Assembly: GCF_001558695.1 (NCBI RefSeq)
Contig: NZ_LNTU01000034.1
Coordinates: 372,001-436,000 of the forward strand
Direction of reading: 5' to 3'
DNA: 64,000 nucleotides
Origin: Paramesorhizobium deserti
GTDB lineage: Bacteria > Pseudomonadota > Alphaproteobacteria > Rhizobiales > Rhizobiaceae
In this document: piece by piece, positions 1 to 10,631 of the stretch
How positions within the stretch are numbered: position 1 is the stretch's first letter
How the letters are laid out: each line of letters starts with the position of its first letter
Notes under the pieces: model-generated
What the model saw: the letters and a program-made list of their open reading frames with translations, nothing else
What the model was told of the DNA's origin: nothing
Database searches by the model: none
Made by a program: the position numbers and the translations under genes

Positions 1-673
1 CCATCGCGATCACGTCATGCGGCGCGGCCGTGCCCAGCTTCTCCGCCGTTGCCGTCGTCATGACAGAGCGACTGCGCCGCGCGATCACCCGCTTTAACTC
101 GGCATCCTCCAGATGGAACGCCGTGATGCCGGCTTGCGCCTCGACCCCGCAGGCGCCGAGGATGCAGAGATCAGGCCGCAACAGCGCCACATCGCTCAAC
201 GCCTTGCCGCCGACCGCCGCGCCAACCCGCCGGTCGACCGTACCGCCGATGAGGATGAGATCAACCTTATCCATCAAAGCCGAAGCGATGAGCGGCGCAT
301 TGGTTGCGACCGTAATGCCCGAGATGGACGAAATCTCCCGCGCAATCGCCAGATTTGTCGAGGATGCGTCGAGGAACACGAGCATCCCCTGCTCGATGAA
401 TTGCACGGCGGCACGAGCGAGTGAGTGCTTGCGCTCCGGCTGCTCCGCGGCGCGTTCCATAAAAGGCGCCGTCGGTGGAACCGGCGCCAATGCGCCGCCA
501 TAGACCCGCCGGCAAAGGCCGGCGGCCGCCATTTCCCTCAGATCACGCCGGATCGTGTCTTCCGAAACCGAAAATTCAAGCGCCAGATCGCCCGCCAGCA
601 CTCGACCGGATGTCGCCAGCTTCTCGCGGATGCGGACCTGCCGCTCCTGGACCAGAAAATCGGATGCATTCAT
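1..673 (-). CDS. DeoR-family transcriptional regulator (3' end missing)
   Basis: Reads inward from ATG at 673 and stays open to the window edge (224 codons), so the C-terminus is outside. The first ~55 residues form a winged helix-turn-helix with the DeoR signature (VSEDTIRRDL, then the YGGAL stretch). The rest matches the DeoR sensor fold that binds phosphorylated sugars (LDASSTNLAIA, IGGTVDRRVGA, GACGVEAQAG). It lies 98 bp downstream of pyc on the same strand. A decamer repeat just upstream (691-730) is a likely autoregulatory operator. The effector and targets cannot be told from this sequence; a carbohydrate operon probably lies beyond the left edge. The family is sure, the role is not. 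Confidence 0.88.
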   Translation of the reverse strand, partial: MNASDFLVQERQVRIREKLATSGRVLAGDLALEFSVSEDTIRRDLREMAAAGLCRRVYGGALAPVPPTAPFMERAAEQPERKHSLARAAVQFIEQGMLVFLDASSTNLAIAREISSISGITVATNAPLIASALMDKVDLILIGGTVDRRVGAAVGGKALSDVALLRPDLCILGACGVEAQAGITAFHLEDAELKRVIARRSRSVMTTATAEKLGTAAPHDVIAM

Positions 674-690
674 GGGTAATCTCTTCAATC

Positions 691-730
691 ATGCATGTTT
701 GTGCACGTTTATGCATGTTGTTCATACCTG
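691..730. promoter_or_regulatory. Tandem decamer operator upstream of the deoR-type gene
   Basis: Positions 691-700, 701-710 and 711-720 are three contiguous 10-bp units (ATGCATGTTT, GTGCACGTTT, ATGCATGTTG), followed by a weaker fourth, TTCATACCTG. Each of the first three has a palindromic TGCA core. The period is one helical turn, so all cores lie on one face of the DNA. DeoR-family repressors of rhizobia are known to use short direct repeats near their own promoters. Autoregulation is inferred from the position 18 bp upstream of the start codon. Confidence 0.6.
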
Positions 731-771
731 CATCCGATGCGCCTGGCAAGCGCTGTTGCGGTTCGCCAGTT

Positions 772-3700
772 TCACCCGTAGACGATCAGCAGATCCTTCG
801 CGTCGATCTGGTCCCCGGCGCGGACCAGCACTTCCGCGATCACGCCATCTTTCTCCGCGTGGATGGCGGTTTCCATCTTCATGGCCTCGATGGAGACAAG
901 CACGTCGCCGGCCTTCACCGGCTGGCCTGCCGCAACGGCAATGGTCGAGATGATTCCGGGCATTGGCGCGCCGACCTGATTGTCGTTTCCGGGCTCCGCC
1001 TTGCGCCTGGTCCCGTTGCCCGTCGCGCCATGCGCCCGATCCGGCACCTTGACGCGGCGCGGTTGGCCGTTCAGCTCGAAGAACACGGTGACCATGCCCT
1101 TCTCGTCGGTATCGCTCATCGCCTGGTTGCGGACGACCAGCGTCTTGCCGCGCTCGAGATCGACGAAGACCTCCTCCTCCTGCGCGAGTCCGTAGAAATA
1201 GACCGGCGTCGGCAGCACACTCGTCGGGCCGTAGGTTTCACAAGCGAGTGCATAATCGGTGAAGACCTTGGGATACATCAGATAGGAGGCGAACTCCTGG
1301 TCGCTGATCTTGCGCCCGAGCTTCTCCTCGATCTCCTTGCGCTCCTTGTCGAGATCGGCGGGGGCGAGCAATGAGCCCGGCCTGACCGTGAATGGCTTCT
1401 CGCCCTTGAGCACCTTCTTCTGCAAGGCCTCCGGCCAGCCCGATGGCGGCTGGCCAAGATCGCCGCGCATCATCGAGACGACCGAATCCGGGAAGGCTAT
1501 GTCCTTCTCCGGGTTCTCCACATCGGCGACGGTCAGGTCCTGGCTGACCATCATCAGCGCCATGTCGCCGACGACCTTGGAGGACGGCGTGACCTTGACG
1601 ATATCGCCGAACATGCGGTTCACATCGGCATAGGCCTGCGCCACCTGATGCCAGCGGGTCTCCAGCCCCAGCGAGCGTGCCTGCTCCTTGAGATTGGTGA
1701 ACTGGCCGCCCGGCATCTCATGGAGATAGACCTCCGATGCCGGCCCCTTCAGATCGCTCTCGAAGGCTGCATATTGGGTGCGCACCGCCTCCCAGTAGAA
1801 GGAGATCTTGCGGATCCAGACGGGATCGAGGCCGGGATCGCGCTCGGTGCCGGAGAGCGCCTCGACGATCGAACCGAGGCAAGGCTGCGAGGTGTTGCCG
1901 GAGAGCGCATCCATTGCCGCATCGACCGCATCGACATCCGCCTCCACCGCGGCGAGTACGGTGGCCGCCGAAATGCCTGATGTATCGTGGGTGTGGAAAT
2001 GGATCGGCAGATCGGTCGCCTCGCGCAGCGCCTTGAACAGAACCTTCGCCGCCGCCGGCTTCAACAGCCCCGCCATGTCCTTGACGGCGATGATATGCGC
2101 ACCAGCCTTCTCGACCTCCCTGGCGAGTTCGACATAATATTTCAGGTCATATTTCGGACGGGCAGCGTTGAGGATATCGCCCGTATAGCAGATCGCCGCC
2201 TCGCAGAGTTTGTCCTCCTCCAGAACGGCGTCCATCGAGACGCGCATGTTCTCGACCCAGTTCAAACTGTCGAACACCCGGAAGAGATCGATGCCGCCGC
2301 GCGCCGCCTCCCGCACGAAATATTTGACCACATTGTCGGGATAGCTCTTGTAGCCGACGCCGTTCGCTCCGCGCAGGAGCATCTGCAGCAGGATATTCGG
2401 CGCAGCTTCGCGGATGAGCGCCAGCCGCTCCCACGGGTCTTCGGTCAGGAACCGCATCGACACGTCGAATGTGGCGCCGCCCCAGCATTCCAGCGAGAAG
2501 AGATCGGGCAGCACGCGGGCATAAGTGCCGGCGATCTGCGCGATATCATAGGTGCGCATCCGCGTAGCGAGCAGCGACTGGTGCCCATCGCGCATCGTCG
2601 TGTCGGTGATCAGAACGCGCTTTTCGTTACGCATCCACTCGGCGAACTTCTCAGGTCCAAGCGCATCAAGCCGCTGCTTGGTGCCGTTGGCGATTTTTAC
2701 TTCGCCGGCATAGGGCACCTGCGGCAGTGCGGCATCCGCCGGCGGCCGGGCGCGGCCCTTGGTCTCGGGATGGCCGTTCACCGTCACATCGGCCAGATAG
2801 GTCAAGAGCTTGGTGGCGCGGTCCTGCCGCTTCACATGCTCGAAGAGCTCCGGCGTGTTGTCGATGAACTTCGTCGTATAGGCATTCGCGCGGAATTGCG
2901 GATGCGTGATGATCGCCTCGAGGAAGGTCAAGTTCGTCGCAACGCCGCGGATGCGGAACTCGCGCAGCGCCCGGTGCATCCTGTCGATCGTCTCTTCCGG
3001 CGTCGGCGCCCATGCCGTCACTTTTTCGAGCAAGGGATCATAGAAACGGGTGATCACCGCGCCCGAATAAGCGGTGCCGCCATCGAGCCGGATGCCGAAG
3101 CCGGTGGCGCCGCGATAGGCGGTGATGCGGCCGTAATCCGGGATGAAATTCTGCTCGGGGTCTTCTGTGGTGATGCGGCACTGCAGGGCATGGCCGTTCA
3201 AGCGGATGTCCGCCTGCGCCGGGACGCCTGAGGCCGGCGTGCCGATGGCTGCCCCTTCCAGGATATGGATCTGCGCCTTGACGATATCGATGCCCGTCAC
3301 CTCCTCGGTCACGGTGTGCTCGACCTGGATGCGCGGATTGACCTCGATGAAATAGAAAGCGCCGGTGTCGGCGTCCATCAGGAACTCGACCGTCCCCGCG
3401 CCAATATAATCCGTCGCATGCGCGATCTTCAGGGCGTGAGCGGCCAGTTCCTTGCGCTGGCTGTCGTCGAGATAAGGCGCCGGTGCCCGCTCCACGACCT
3501 TCTGGTTGCGCCGCTGGATCGAGCAGTCGCGCTCGAAGAGATGGACGGCATTGCCATGCGTGTCTCCAAGAACCTGCACTTCCACATGCCGGGCGCGCTC
3601 GACCAGCTTTTCCAGATAGACCTCATCCTTGCCGAACGCCGCCTTCGCCTCGCGCTTCGCCTCGGTCACCTCCTTGACGATGTCATTGGCCGAGCGGATG

Positions 3701-4233
3701 ACGCGCATGCCGCGGCCGCCGCCGCCCCAGGAAGCCTTCAGCATGAGCGGATAGCCGATCTTCTCGGCCATCGCCTTGACTTGATCCATATCGTCGGGAA
3801 GCGGCTCGGTCGCCGGCACCACGGGAACGCCGATCTCGATGGCGAGATTGCGCGCGGCCACCTTGTTGCCGAGCCGGCGCATCGTCTCCGCCTTCGGCCC
3901 GATGAAGATGATGCCGTTTTCCGCGCAGGCCTCGGCAAACTCGGGACTCTCTGAAAGCAGCCCATAGCCGGGGTGGATCGCGTCCGCGCCGGAGAGTTTA
4001 GCGACCCGGATGACCTCATCGATCGAGAGATAGCTTTCGATCGGTCCCAGATCGCGCGGCAGATGCGGGCCGCGCCCGACCTGATAGCTCTCATCAGCCT
4101 TGAAGCGATGCAGGGCAAGTTTGTCCTCTTCCGCCCATATGGCGACCGTTTTCATGCCGAGCTCGTTGGCCGCGCGGAAGACGCGGATGGCGATTTCGGA
4201 TCGGTTGGCGACGAGGATCTTCTTGATCGGCAA
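772..4233 (-). CDS. pyc: Pyruvate carboxylase
   Basis: ATP-dependent carboxylation of pyruvate to oxaloacetate, the main anaplerotic reaction in rhizobia. The single polypeptide (1153 aa from TTG 4233) has the full order: biotin carboxylase/ATP-grasp in the N-terminal ~460 residues (KASWGGGGRGMRV), carboxyltransferase from about residue 540 (DTTMRDGHQSLLATRMRT), then a C-terminal biotinyl domain with EAMKMET; the modified Lys is about residue 1119. Start choice: an in-frame ATG at 4260 gives 1162 aa, but it lies inside a palindromic repeat (AGCATGATC) and has no ribosome site. TTG at 4233 has GGGAG 7-8 bases upstream and gives a protein starting LPIKKILVANRSEIA, like other rhizobial pyruvate carboxylases. 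Appears monocistronic. Confidence 0.96.
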   Translation of the reverse strand: MPIKKILVANRSEIAIRVFRAANELGMKTVAIWAEEDKLALHRFKADESYQVGRGPHLPRDLGPIESYLSIDEVIRVAKLSGADAIHPGYGLLSESPEFAEACAENGIIFIGPKAETMRRLGNKVAARNLAIEIGVPVVPATEPLPDDMDQVKAMAEKIGYPLMLKASWGGGGRGMRVIRSANDIVKEVTEAKREAKAAFGKDEVYLEKLVERARHVEVQVLGDTHGNAVHLFERDCSIQRRNQKVVERAPAPYLDDSQRKELAAHALKIAHATDYIGAGTVEFLMDADTGAFYFIEVNPRIQVEHTVTEEVTGIDIVKAQIHILEGAAIGTPASGVPAQADIRLNGHALQCRITTEDPEQNFIPDYGRITAYRGATGFGIRLDGGTAYSGAVITRFYDPLLEKVTAWAPTPEETIDRMHRALREFRIRGVATNLTFLEAIITHPQFRANAYTTKFIDNTPELFEHVKRQDRATKLLTYLADVTVNGHPETKGRARPPADAALPQVPYAGEVKIANGTKQRLDALGPEKFAEWMRNEKRVLITDTTMRDGHQSLLATRMRTYDIAQIAGTYARVLPDLFSLECWGGATFDVSMRFLTEDPWERLALIREAAPNILLQMLLRGANGVGYKSYPDNVVKYFVREAARGGIDLFRVFDSLNWVENMRVSMDAVLEEDKLCEAAICYTGDILNAARPKYDLKYYVELAREVEKAGAHIIAVKDMAGLLKPAAAKVLFKALREATDLPIHFHTHDTSGISAATVLAAVEADVDAVDAAMDALSGNTSQPCLGSIVEALSGTERDPGLDPVWIRKISFYWEAVRTQYAAFESDLKGPASEVYLHEMPGGQFTNLKEQARSLGLETRWHQVAQAYADVNRMFGDIVKVTPSSKVVGDMALMMVSQDLTVADVENPEKDIAFPDSVVSMMRGDLGQPPSGWPEALQKKVLKGEKPFTVRPGSLLAPADLDKERKEIEEKLGRKISDQEFASYLMYPKVFTDYALACETYGPTSVLPTPVYFYGLAQEEEVFVDLERGKTLVVRNQAMSDTDEKGMVTVFFELNGQPRRVKVPDRAHGATGNGTRRKAEPGNDNQVGAPMPGIISTIAVAAGQPVKAGDVLVSIEAMKMETAIHAEKDGVIAEVLVRAGDQIDAKDLLIVYG

Positions 4234-4256
4234 GGCAGGTCTCCCAAGCTGCTGGA

Positions 4257-4300
4257 GCATGATCCCGAAAAGTTGCCGACTTCTCGGATAAGATCATGCG
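4257..4300. repeat. Rhizobial palindromic intergenic repeat, copy 1
   Basis: GCATGATCCCGAAAAGTTGC and its imperfect complement (TTCTCGGATAAGATCATGC) form a hairpin just upstream of pyc. The same element recurs at 6192, 17324, 18276 and 18333. Such hairpins are dispersed through rhizobial intergenic DNA. This copy supplies a misleading ATG for pyc. Confidence 0.75.
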
Positions 4301-4315
4301 GCCAAAACAAAGGCT

Positions 4316-4353
4316 TAGAGCGGGACGCCTAATTCAATTGCATTCTGCTCTAG
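4316..4353. repeat. Second short palindromic repeat (TAGAGC...GCTCTA)
   Basis: TAGAGCGGGACGCC and CATTCTGCTCTA bracket an AT-rich centre, with 6-bp TAGAGC/GCTCTA ends. This is a common partner of the copy-1 type repeat in rhizobial intergenic DNA. Apart from these repeats and the terminator at 4510-4545, I see nothing gene-like in the roughly 330 bases between pyc and the binding-protein gene. Confidence 0.45.
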
Positions 4354-4509
4354 GCCAGCAAAATAGTCGAGCGGTTCCGGTTTGATGAAACCGATGCGCC
4401 GTCCTCTTTTTATCGTTATAGGCTTGGACGGATACCGGTTCTAACTGGACCCGGTCCAATGCTTACCCCGCAAAATGCTGCAGCGCAAACGCTGTGTTGA
4501 AACCCGCGA

Positions 4510-4545
4510 GCAAAAACAAAAATGCCCGGCGCAAAGGCCGGGCAT
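4510..4545 (-). terminator. Rho-independent terminator of the liv binding-protein gene
   Basis: Read on the minus strand, a 9-bp stem (ATGCCCGGC/GCCGGGCAT) with a 6-base loop is followed by TTTTTGTTTTTG. It lies about 22 bases after the stop codon at 4568. Confidence 0.85.
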
Positions 4546-4567
4546 CTCTGTGGTCTTGTAAGTCGGC

Positions 4568-5683
4568 TTACTGCTGGATGTAGGTGTACTTACCGTCCTC
4601 GCCCTTCTTCCATTCGTACATGACGTAGCCGGGAAGCTTGGGATCGCCCTTCTCGTCGAAGGAGATATCGCCGAGAACGGTCTTGAATGGGCCCTTTTCC
4701 TTCATCGCGGTCGCCACTTCCTGCGGATCGTTGGATCCGGCGGCATTGGCGGCGGCGGCGATCGCCTGAGCGGCGGCGTAGGAATAGAGCGTATAGGCTT
4801 CCGGCTCGAAACCGGCGTCGCGGAACTTCTTCACCAGCTCGGCATTGTCCGGGTTGTTGCGCGGATCAGGACCGAAGGTGTTGAGCGTTCCGGCAACGGC
4901 GTCGCCGGCGATCGAGGCAAGCTCGTTGGAGACGATGCCGTCACCGGAGATGAACTGCACCTTCAGGCCCTGGTCGGCGAGCTGGCGCATGATCAGGCCG
5001 GCTTCAGTGTGCAGGCCGCCCCAATAGAGAACGGTGACGCCGCTCTGCTTCATCTTGGCGATGAGGGCGGAAAAATCCTTCTCGCCGACATTCACGCCTT
5101 CATACATCACTTCCTTGATGTCGGCTTCGTTGAGCGCCTTCTTGGTTTCGTCGGCAAGGCCCTGACCATAAGGCGTCTTGTCGTGAATGACGGCGATCTT
5201 GGCGTCCTTGAAATTCTCGGCGATAAATTTGCCGGCGATGGTGCCCTGCTGGTCGTCACGGCCGCAGGTGCGGAAGGTGTTCCACAGACCGCGCTCGGTG
5301 AAGACGGGGTTCGTCGAAGCGGGCGTCACCTGGAGAATGCCGTTTTCGGCATAGACGTCGGAAGCCGGGATCGACACGCCGGAGTTGAAGTGGCCGATGA
5401 CGAACTGCACACCGTCGGCAGCGAATTTATTGGCGACCGAGATGCCCTGCTTCGGATCGGAGACGTCGTCGCCGACCGTGATGGTGATCTGCTCACCGTT
5501 GATGCCGCCTGCGGCATTGATCTCCTTGATAGCCTCTTCGGCTCCCCTTCTGATCTGAGCGCCGTAAACGGCGTTGGGACCGGTGATCGGAGCGCCGACC
5601 CCGAAGAGGACATCGGCCCAGGCGCTACCGCCGCAGGCAAGCATCGCAGCGAGTGCAACGCCGGAAAACAGTGACTTTTTCAT
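4568..5683 (-). CDS. livK: Branched-chain amino-acid ABC transporter, periplasmic binding protein
   Basis: High-affinity substrate capture for the Liv transporter encoded upstream on the same strand. The 371-aa precursor starts [15 protein letters not shown], a Sec signal peptide probably cut after AWA (residue 23). The mature part is a type I periplasmic binding protein ([36 protein letters not shown]). The reading frame stays open 40 codons further upstream, but ATG 5683 has GGGAG at good spacing and begins the signal peptide. It lies 130 bp after the small membrane gene and has a strong terminator, so it may also be made from its own promoter in excess of the permease. The exact amino acids bound cannot be read from the sequence. 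Confidence 0.93.
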   Translation of the reverse strand: MKKSLFSGVALAAMLACGGSAWADVLFGVGAPITGPNAVYGAQIRRGAEEAIKEINAAGGINGEQITITVGDDVSDPKQGISVANKFAADGVQFVIGHFNSGVSIPASDVYAENGILQVTPASTNPVFTERGLWNTFRTCGRDDQQGTIAGKFIAENFKDAKIAVIHDKTPYGQGLADETKKALNEADIKEVMYEGVNVGEKDFSALIAKMKQSGVTVLYWGGLHTEAGLIMRQLADQGLKVQFISGDGIVSNELASIAGDAVAGTLNTFGPDPRNNPDNAELVKKFRDAGFEPEAYTLYSYAAAQAIAAAANAAGSNDPQEVATAMKEKGPFKTVLGDISFDEKGDPKLPGYVMYEWKKGEDGKYTYIQQ

Positions 5684-5813
5684 GCGAATAACTCCCATTC
5701 TTCTTAGACCCCACGCGATGCGAGCTGCATCGCCTGTTAACACATTTGCCGATTTCCCGGCGCTTGTCACGCTGAATTGCTTAATACCAGCGCGATTGCT
5801 CAAGTGAACCTGA

Positions 5814-6176
5814 TCAGGATGCCAGGTTACCTTTCTTTTCCTTCCACGAGAGCGGAGAAACCTTTTCGTAGAGCCAGCTATACTGCCGCACCATCTGGTT
5901 GGTGCGTGTGTAACGATACCCTATCGTCCCGATGATCATCAGCACGATCGTATCGACGATATAATAGTGCAGCGACAGCATGCTTCCGCCGAAAAGCGCA
6001 TGATGGATGAACCGCACGGCAATACCGAGCGGGATCATGTAAAGCAGAAAGACACCATAGCTGCGCCACGTCTGGGCGCAGGCCCGCCCCGTCATCCATG
6101 CCGCCCAGCCGCCCAGGATACATGTCACGAACAGGAAGAGCCCAAACGACGGTTCTTCGTAGAGAATGCTCTGCAT
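5814..6176 (-). CDS. Small integral membrane protein of the liv operon (DUF6867-like)
   Basis: A 120-aa protein with three hydrophobic segments (about residues 11-30, 40-60 and 73-92) and a basic/aromatic C-terminus ([19 protein letters not shown]). Its place between livF and the binding-protein gene is the place I recall for the DUF6867 family in rhizobial liv operons; no biochemical role is known to me. GTG at 6182 would be a longer start, but AAGGGA lies 8 bases from ATG 6176 and only 2 bases from the GTG. It may be an accessory of the transporter; that is inference from position only. Confidence 0.75.
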   Translation of the reverse strand: MQSILYEEPSFGLFLFVTCILGGWAAWMTGRACAQTWRSYGVFLLYMIPLGIAVRFIHHALFGGSMLSLHYYIVDTIVLMIIGTIGYRYTRTNQMVRQYSWLYEKVSPLSWKEKKGNLAS

Positions 6177-6191
6177 GGCCACGTTCCCTTT

Positions 6192-6236
6192 AGAGCATGA
6201 TCCCGAAGAGCTGCAGGCTTCAGAGTCATGCGACTG
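6192..6236. repeat. Rhizobial palindromic intergenic repeat, copy 2 (degenerate)
   Basis: Starts TAGAGCATGATCCCGAAGAG and ends CAGAGTCATGCGAC. The stem is weaker than in the other copies. It lies between livF and the small membrane gene, inside the presumed transcript, where it could set relative expression. Confidence 0.55.
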
Positions 6237-6240
6237 AAAA

Positions 6241-6972
6241 CTAGTGCCGCCCGCCTTCGAGATAGGCGGCGCGCACTTCCGGATTGGCGAGCAGTTCCTT
6301 GCCGGAACCGCTCATCGTGATCGAGCCGTTGACCATGACATAGCCACGGTCTGCCAGCTTCAGCGCGCCGAAGGCATTCTGCTCGACCAGAAAGACGGTC
6401 AGGCCCTTGGTGCGGTTGAGCTCCTTGATGGCCTCGAAGATCTGCTTGACGATCAGCGGCGCCAAGCCGAGTGAGGGCTCGTCAAGCAGCAGAAGCTTCG
6501 GCCGCGCCATCAGCGCCCGCGCGATCGCCAGCATCTGCTGTTCACCGCCCGAAAGCGTGCCGCCGCGCTGGTTGATGCGCTCCTTCAGACGCGGGAAGAG
6601 ATCGAACATCAGCCGCACGTCTTCATCGAAATGAGCAAGATTATCGAGGCTGGCGCCCATCTGCAGGTTTTCCTGCACGCTCATGCGCGGAAAGATGCGT
6701 CGCCCCTCCGGCGACTGGGCGATGCGCAGCCGCGCTATCTCGTGCGGCAGCAATTGCGTGATATCCTGCCCGTTGAAGATCACCCGGCCGCTGCGGGCGC
6801 GCGGGCTGCCGCAGATCGTCATCATCAGGGTCGATTTGCCGGCGCCGTTGGCTCCGATGAGGGCGACGATCTCGCCTTCATCCACCGTGATGTCCACCCC
6901 CTTGAGGGCGCGTATGTTGCCGTAATAGGTCTCGACCTGCTCGACCCTGAGAAGCGAATTCTTGGCCGACAT
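6241..6972 (-). CDS. livF: Branched-chain amino-acid ABC transporter, ATPase LivF
   Basis: One of the two cytoplasmic ATPases of the Liv importer. The 243-aa protein has Walker A GANGAGKST (about 40-48), the signature LSGGEQQ (140-146) and Walker B LLLDEP just after 160. The start is ATG 6972, with GGGGGGAG six bases upstream and a TGATG overlap with the livG stop; a GTG one codon earlier is too near the ribosome site. The usual length for LivF. The overlap shows translational coupling with livG. Confidence 0.95.
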   Translation of the reverse strand: MSAKNSLLRVEQVETYYGNIRALKGVDITVDEGEIVALIGANGAGKSTLMMTICGSPRARSGRVIFNGQDITQLLPHEIARLRIAQSPEGRRIFPRMSVQENLQMGASLDNLAHFDEDVRLMFDLFPRLKERINQRGGTLSGGEQQMLAIARALMARPKLLLLDEPSLGLAPLIVKQIFEAIKELNRTKGLTVFLVEQNAFGALKLADRGYVMVNGSITMSGSGKELLANPEVRAAYLEGGRH

Positions 6973-8047
6973 CACTTGCTCCCCCCGGAAGGCTTCTTCG
7001 TGCGGGCGGATGTCCTGGACGCTTTCCCCGCCGGCTTGGCTGATGAGGCTTTGGCGGCGGGCTTTTTCCGTGCCGGTTTCGCCTTGGGTCCATCCGTTTT
7101 CACGGCGGCTCCTGCCTGCACGATCTCGGTTATCGCCTCCTTGGCCAATTGCTTGACGGCGATGTCGGCGGGATCGGCGACATGGGGCGCGTCGACCTCT
7201 TCGATCAGTTCGGCGATCTCCTCATCCTCGACGCCGAGATAGGCGGCGATCACCTTCGGGTCGTTGCGCACCGCTTCCGGCTTCCCGTCAGAAATCTTCG
7301 TGCCGTATTCGAGCACCACCACATGATCCGAGATTTCCATGACGACCGCCATGTCGTGCTCGATCAGCAGGATCGACGTACCGGTTTCGCGGCGGATATC
7401 GAGCAGCAGCTTGTTGAGCTGCGAGGATTCACGCGGATTGAGGCCCGCGGCGGGCTCATCGAGGCAAAGCAGCTCCGGGTCGGTGCACATGGCGCGGGCG
7501 ATCTCAAGCCGGCGCTGGTCGCCATAAGGCAGATCGCCCGCCGGATCGTCCGCCCGCTCGATCAGATTGATCTTTTCCAGCCAATAGCGCGCCTTTTCGG
7601 TCGATTCCGCCACGGCCCGCTTGTAGGCCGGCAGGCCGAGCAGCCCGAGGATCGTATAGCCCGACGATTTCATCAGGGGGTTGTGCTGCGCCACCAGCAG
7701 ATTTTCCAGAACCGTCAGACCCGAGAACAGGCGGATGTTCTGGAACGTCCGCGCCACCTTGGCCTTCTGCGTGATCTTGAAATCCGGCAGCCGCTCGAGG
7801 AGATATTTCTCGCCGTTCTTCCTCGAGAGCGTCAGCATCCCGCCGGTTGGCTTGTAGAAGCCGGTGATGCAGTTGAACACAGTGGTTTTGCCGGCACCGT
7901 TGGGGCCGATGATCGCGGTGATATCGCCGCGCTTCGCCTCCAGGCTCAGATCATTGATGGCGATCAGACCACCGAACTTCATCGATAGATGCTCGACCTT
8001 GAGAATTGGGTCCATTGCAGTTTCAGACATGATTTGTGCCGCCGACA

Positions 8048-8048
<1 letters not shown>
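6972..8048 (-). CDS. livG: Branched-chain amino-acid ABC transporter, ATPase LivG with long basic tail
   Basis: Second Liv ATPase. Walker A GPNGAGKTT (48-56), signature LPYGDQRRLEIARA (173-186), Walker B LLCLDEP (193-199) and switch His in LLIEHDMAV (~231) are all present. The core ends near residue 280 (LGVEDEEIAEL), where I expect LivG proteins of rhizobia to stop. Here about 75 residues follow, the last 42 made almost only of Lys, Ala, Pro, Arg, Ser and Thr (from PKAKPARKKPAAKAS on). The gene overlaps livM (TGATG) and livF. The tail is probably disordered and could bind nucleic acid or acidic surfaces; that is inference. Start ATG 8048 is tied to the livM stop. Confidence 0.95.
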
Positions 8049-9427
<1,379 letters not shown>

Positions 9428-9429
9428 GA

Positions 9430-10338
9430 TCACACCTTTTCGACTTCTGGGCGGCCGAGAATGCCGGAAGGCATGAAGATGAGCACGATCGCGAGAATCG
9501 AGAACGCCGCCACATCCTTGTAGTCGATCGAGAAATAGGCCGACCACAGCGCCTCGATCAGGCCGATGAGCAGGCCGCCGACGACCGCCCCGGGCAGCGA
9601 GCCGATGCCGCCGAGCACCGCCGCGGTGAACGCCTTGACGCCCGGAATGAACCCGTCGGAGAAGGAGATCACGCCGTAGAACATGAGATAGAGCGTGCCG
9701 GCCACGGCCGCCAGCGCCGCGCCCATGACGAAGGTGAGCGATATGGTCCTGTCGACATTGATGCCGAGCAGCGCCGCCATCTTGCGGTCCTGTTCACAGG
9801 CCCGCTGCGCGCGCCCGAGCGACGTGCGGTTGACCAGATACCAAAAGGCTGCCAGCAGCGCGGCCGTCACCACGATGATGACGATCTGCTTCAGCGAAAT
9901 GGTGATATTGGTGCCGTAGATCGTATAGCCGCTGCTGATCAGCGGCGGGATCGGCTTATTGCGCGGCCCCTGCGTGACCTGCACGAAATTGGAGAGCGCA
10001 ATCGACATGCCGATCGCGGTGATCAGCGGAGCCAGGCGGAACGACCCGCGCAGCGGACGATAGGCCACGCGCTCGATGGTCCAGCTCCAGAGACTCGTCA
10101 GACACATGGCGACGACCATCATCAGGAAGAGCGCCAGGACGACCGGCACGCCGCCGATGAATGTCGTCAATATCAGAAACACGATGAGCGCCATGAAGGC
10201 GCCCAGCATGAAAATGTCCCCATGTGCGAAATTGATCATGCCGATGATGCCGTAGACCATCGTATAACCGATCGCTATCAAGCCATAGATCGAGCCGAGC
10301 GTCAGCCCGTTGATCAACTGCTGGATAAAGTATTCCAT
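9430..10338 (-). CDS. livH: Branched-chain amino-acid ABC transporter, permease LivH
   Basis: First inner-membrane permease of the Liv system and first gene of the operon livH-M-G-F-(small membrane protein)-K. 302 aa, starting MEYFIQQLINGLTLGSIYGL, a classic LivH opening. The permease loop is RTSLGRAQRACEQDRKMAALLGI. ATG 10338 is preferred over the 36-codon upstream extension because homology begins there and AAGGGTGG lies upstream. The promoter should lie in 10339-10600. Confidence 0.95.
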   Translation of the reverse strand: MEYFIQQLINGLTLGSIYGLIAIGYTMVYGIIGMINFAHGDIFMLGAFMALIVFLILTTFIGGVPVVLALFLMMVVAMCLTSLWSWTIERVAYRPLRGSFRLAPLITAIGMSIALSNFVQVTQGPRNKPIPPLISSGYTIYGTNITISLKQIVIIVVTAALLAAFWYLVNRTSLGRAQRACEQDRKMAALLGINVDRTISLTFVMGAALAAVAGTLYLMFYGVISFSDGFIPGVKAFTAAVLGGIGSLPGAVVGGLLIGLIEALWSAYFSIDYKDVAAFSILAIVLIFMPSGILGRPEVEKV

Positions 10339-10631
10339 CGAAAAGCCACCCTTACTTCGGTCGGGACCATTATTTCCTGCCTTTTTAGGGCGGTTCCCTT
10401 GTTCCCCGATCCTTCTTACACCTAACCGCTGCAACACGGAAAGCAACCGTTTTTATATCAGACGAAGGACTAATAAGTCGCCCCTCGCATTTATAGGTGT
10501 TTCCACTAATGAGCTAGGGTCTTTCCGCTTCTTCCCCTATTTATCCACCTCCAAACGAGAGTTTCTCCTCCCATTTTGCTCGCAATCCTGTCAGGCGAAG
10601 CCATGAAGGCTGGCCAATATGCGACATCGCA
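10339..10631. other. Intergenic region holding the liv promoter
   Basis: About 290 AT-richer bases between livH and the hydroxyproline epimerase gene, both read leftward. On the minus strand there are TATAAA-like boxes near 10450 and 10490 and no convincing -35 partner. A short ATGCGA/TCGCAT palindrome at 10619-10632 sits at the epimerase stop. I see no gene and no clear terminator. Confidence 0.4.

Noticed and set aside
1987-3231. 414-codon open frame on the plus strand
   Set aside because: Antisense of pyc without any family motif.
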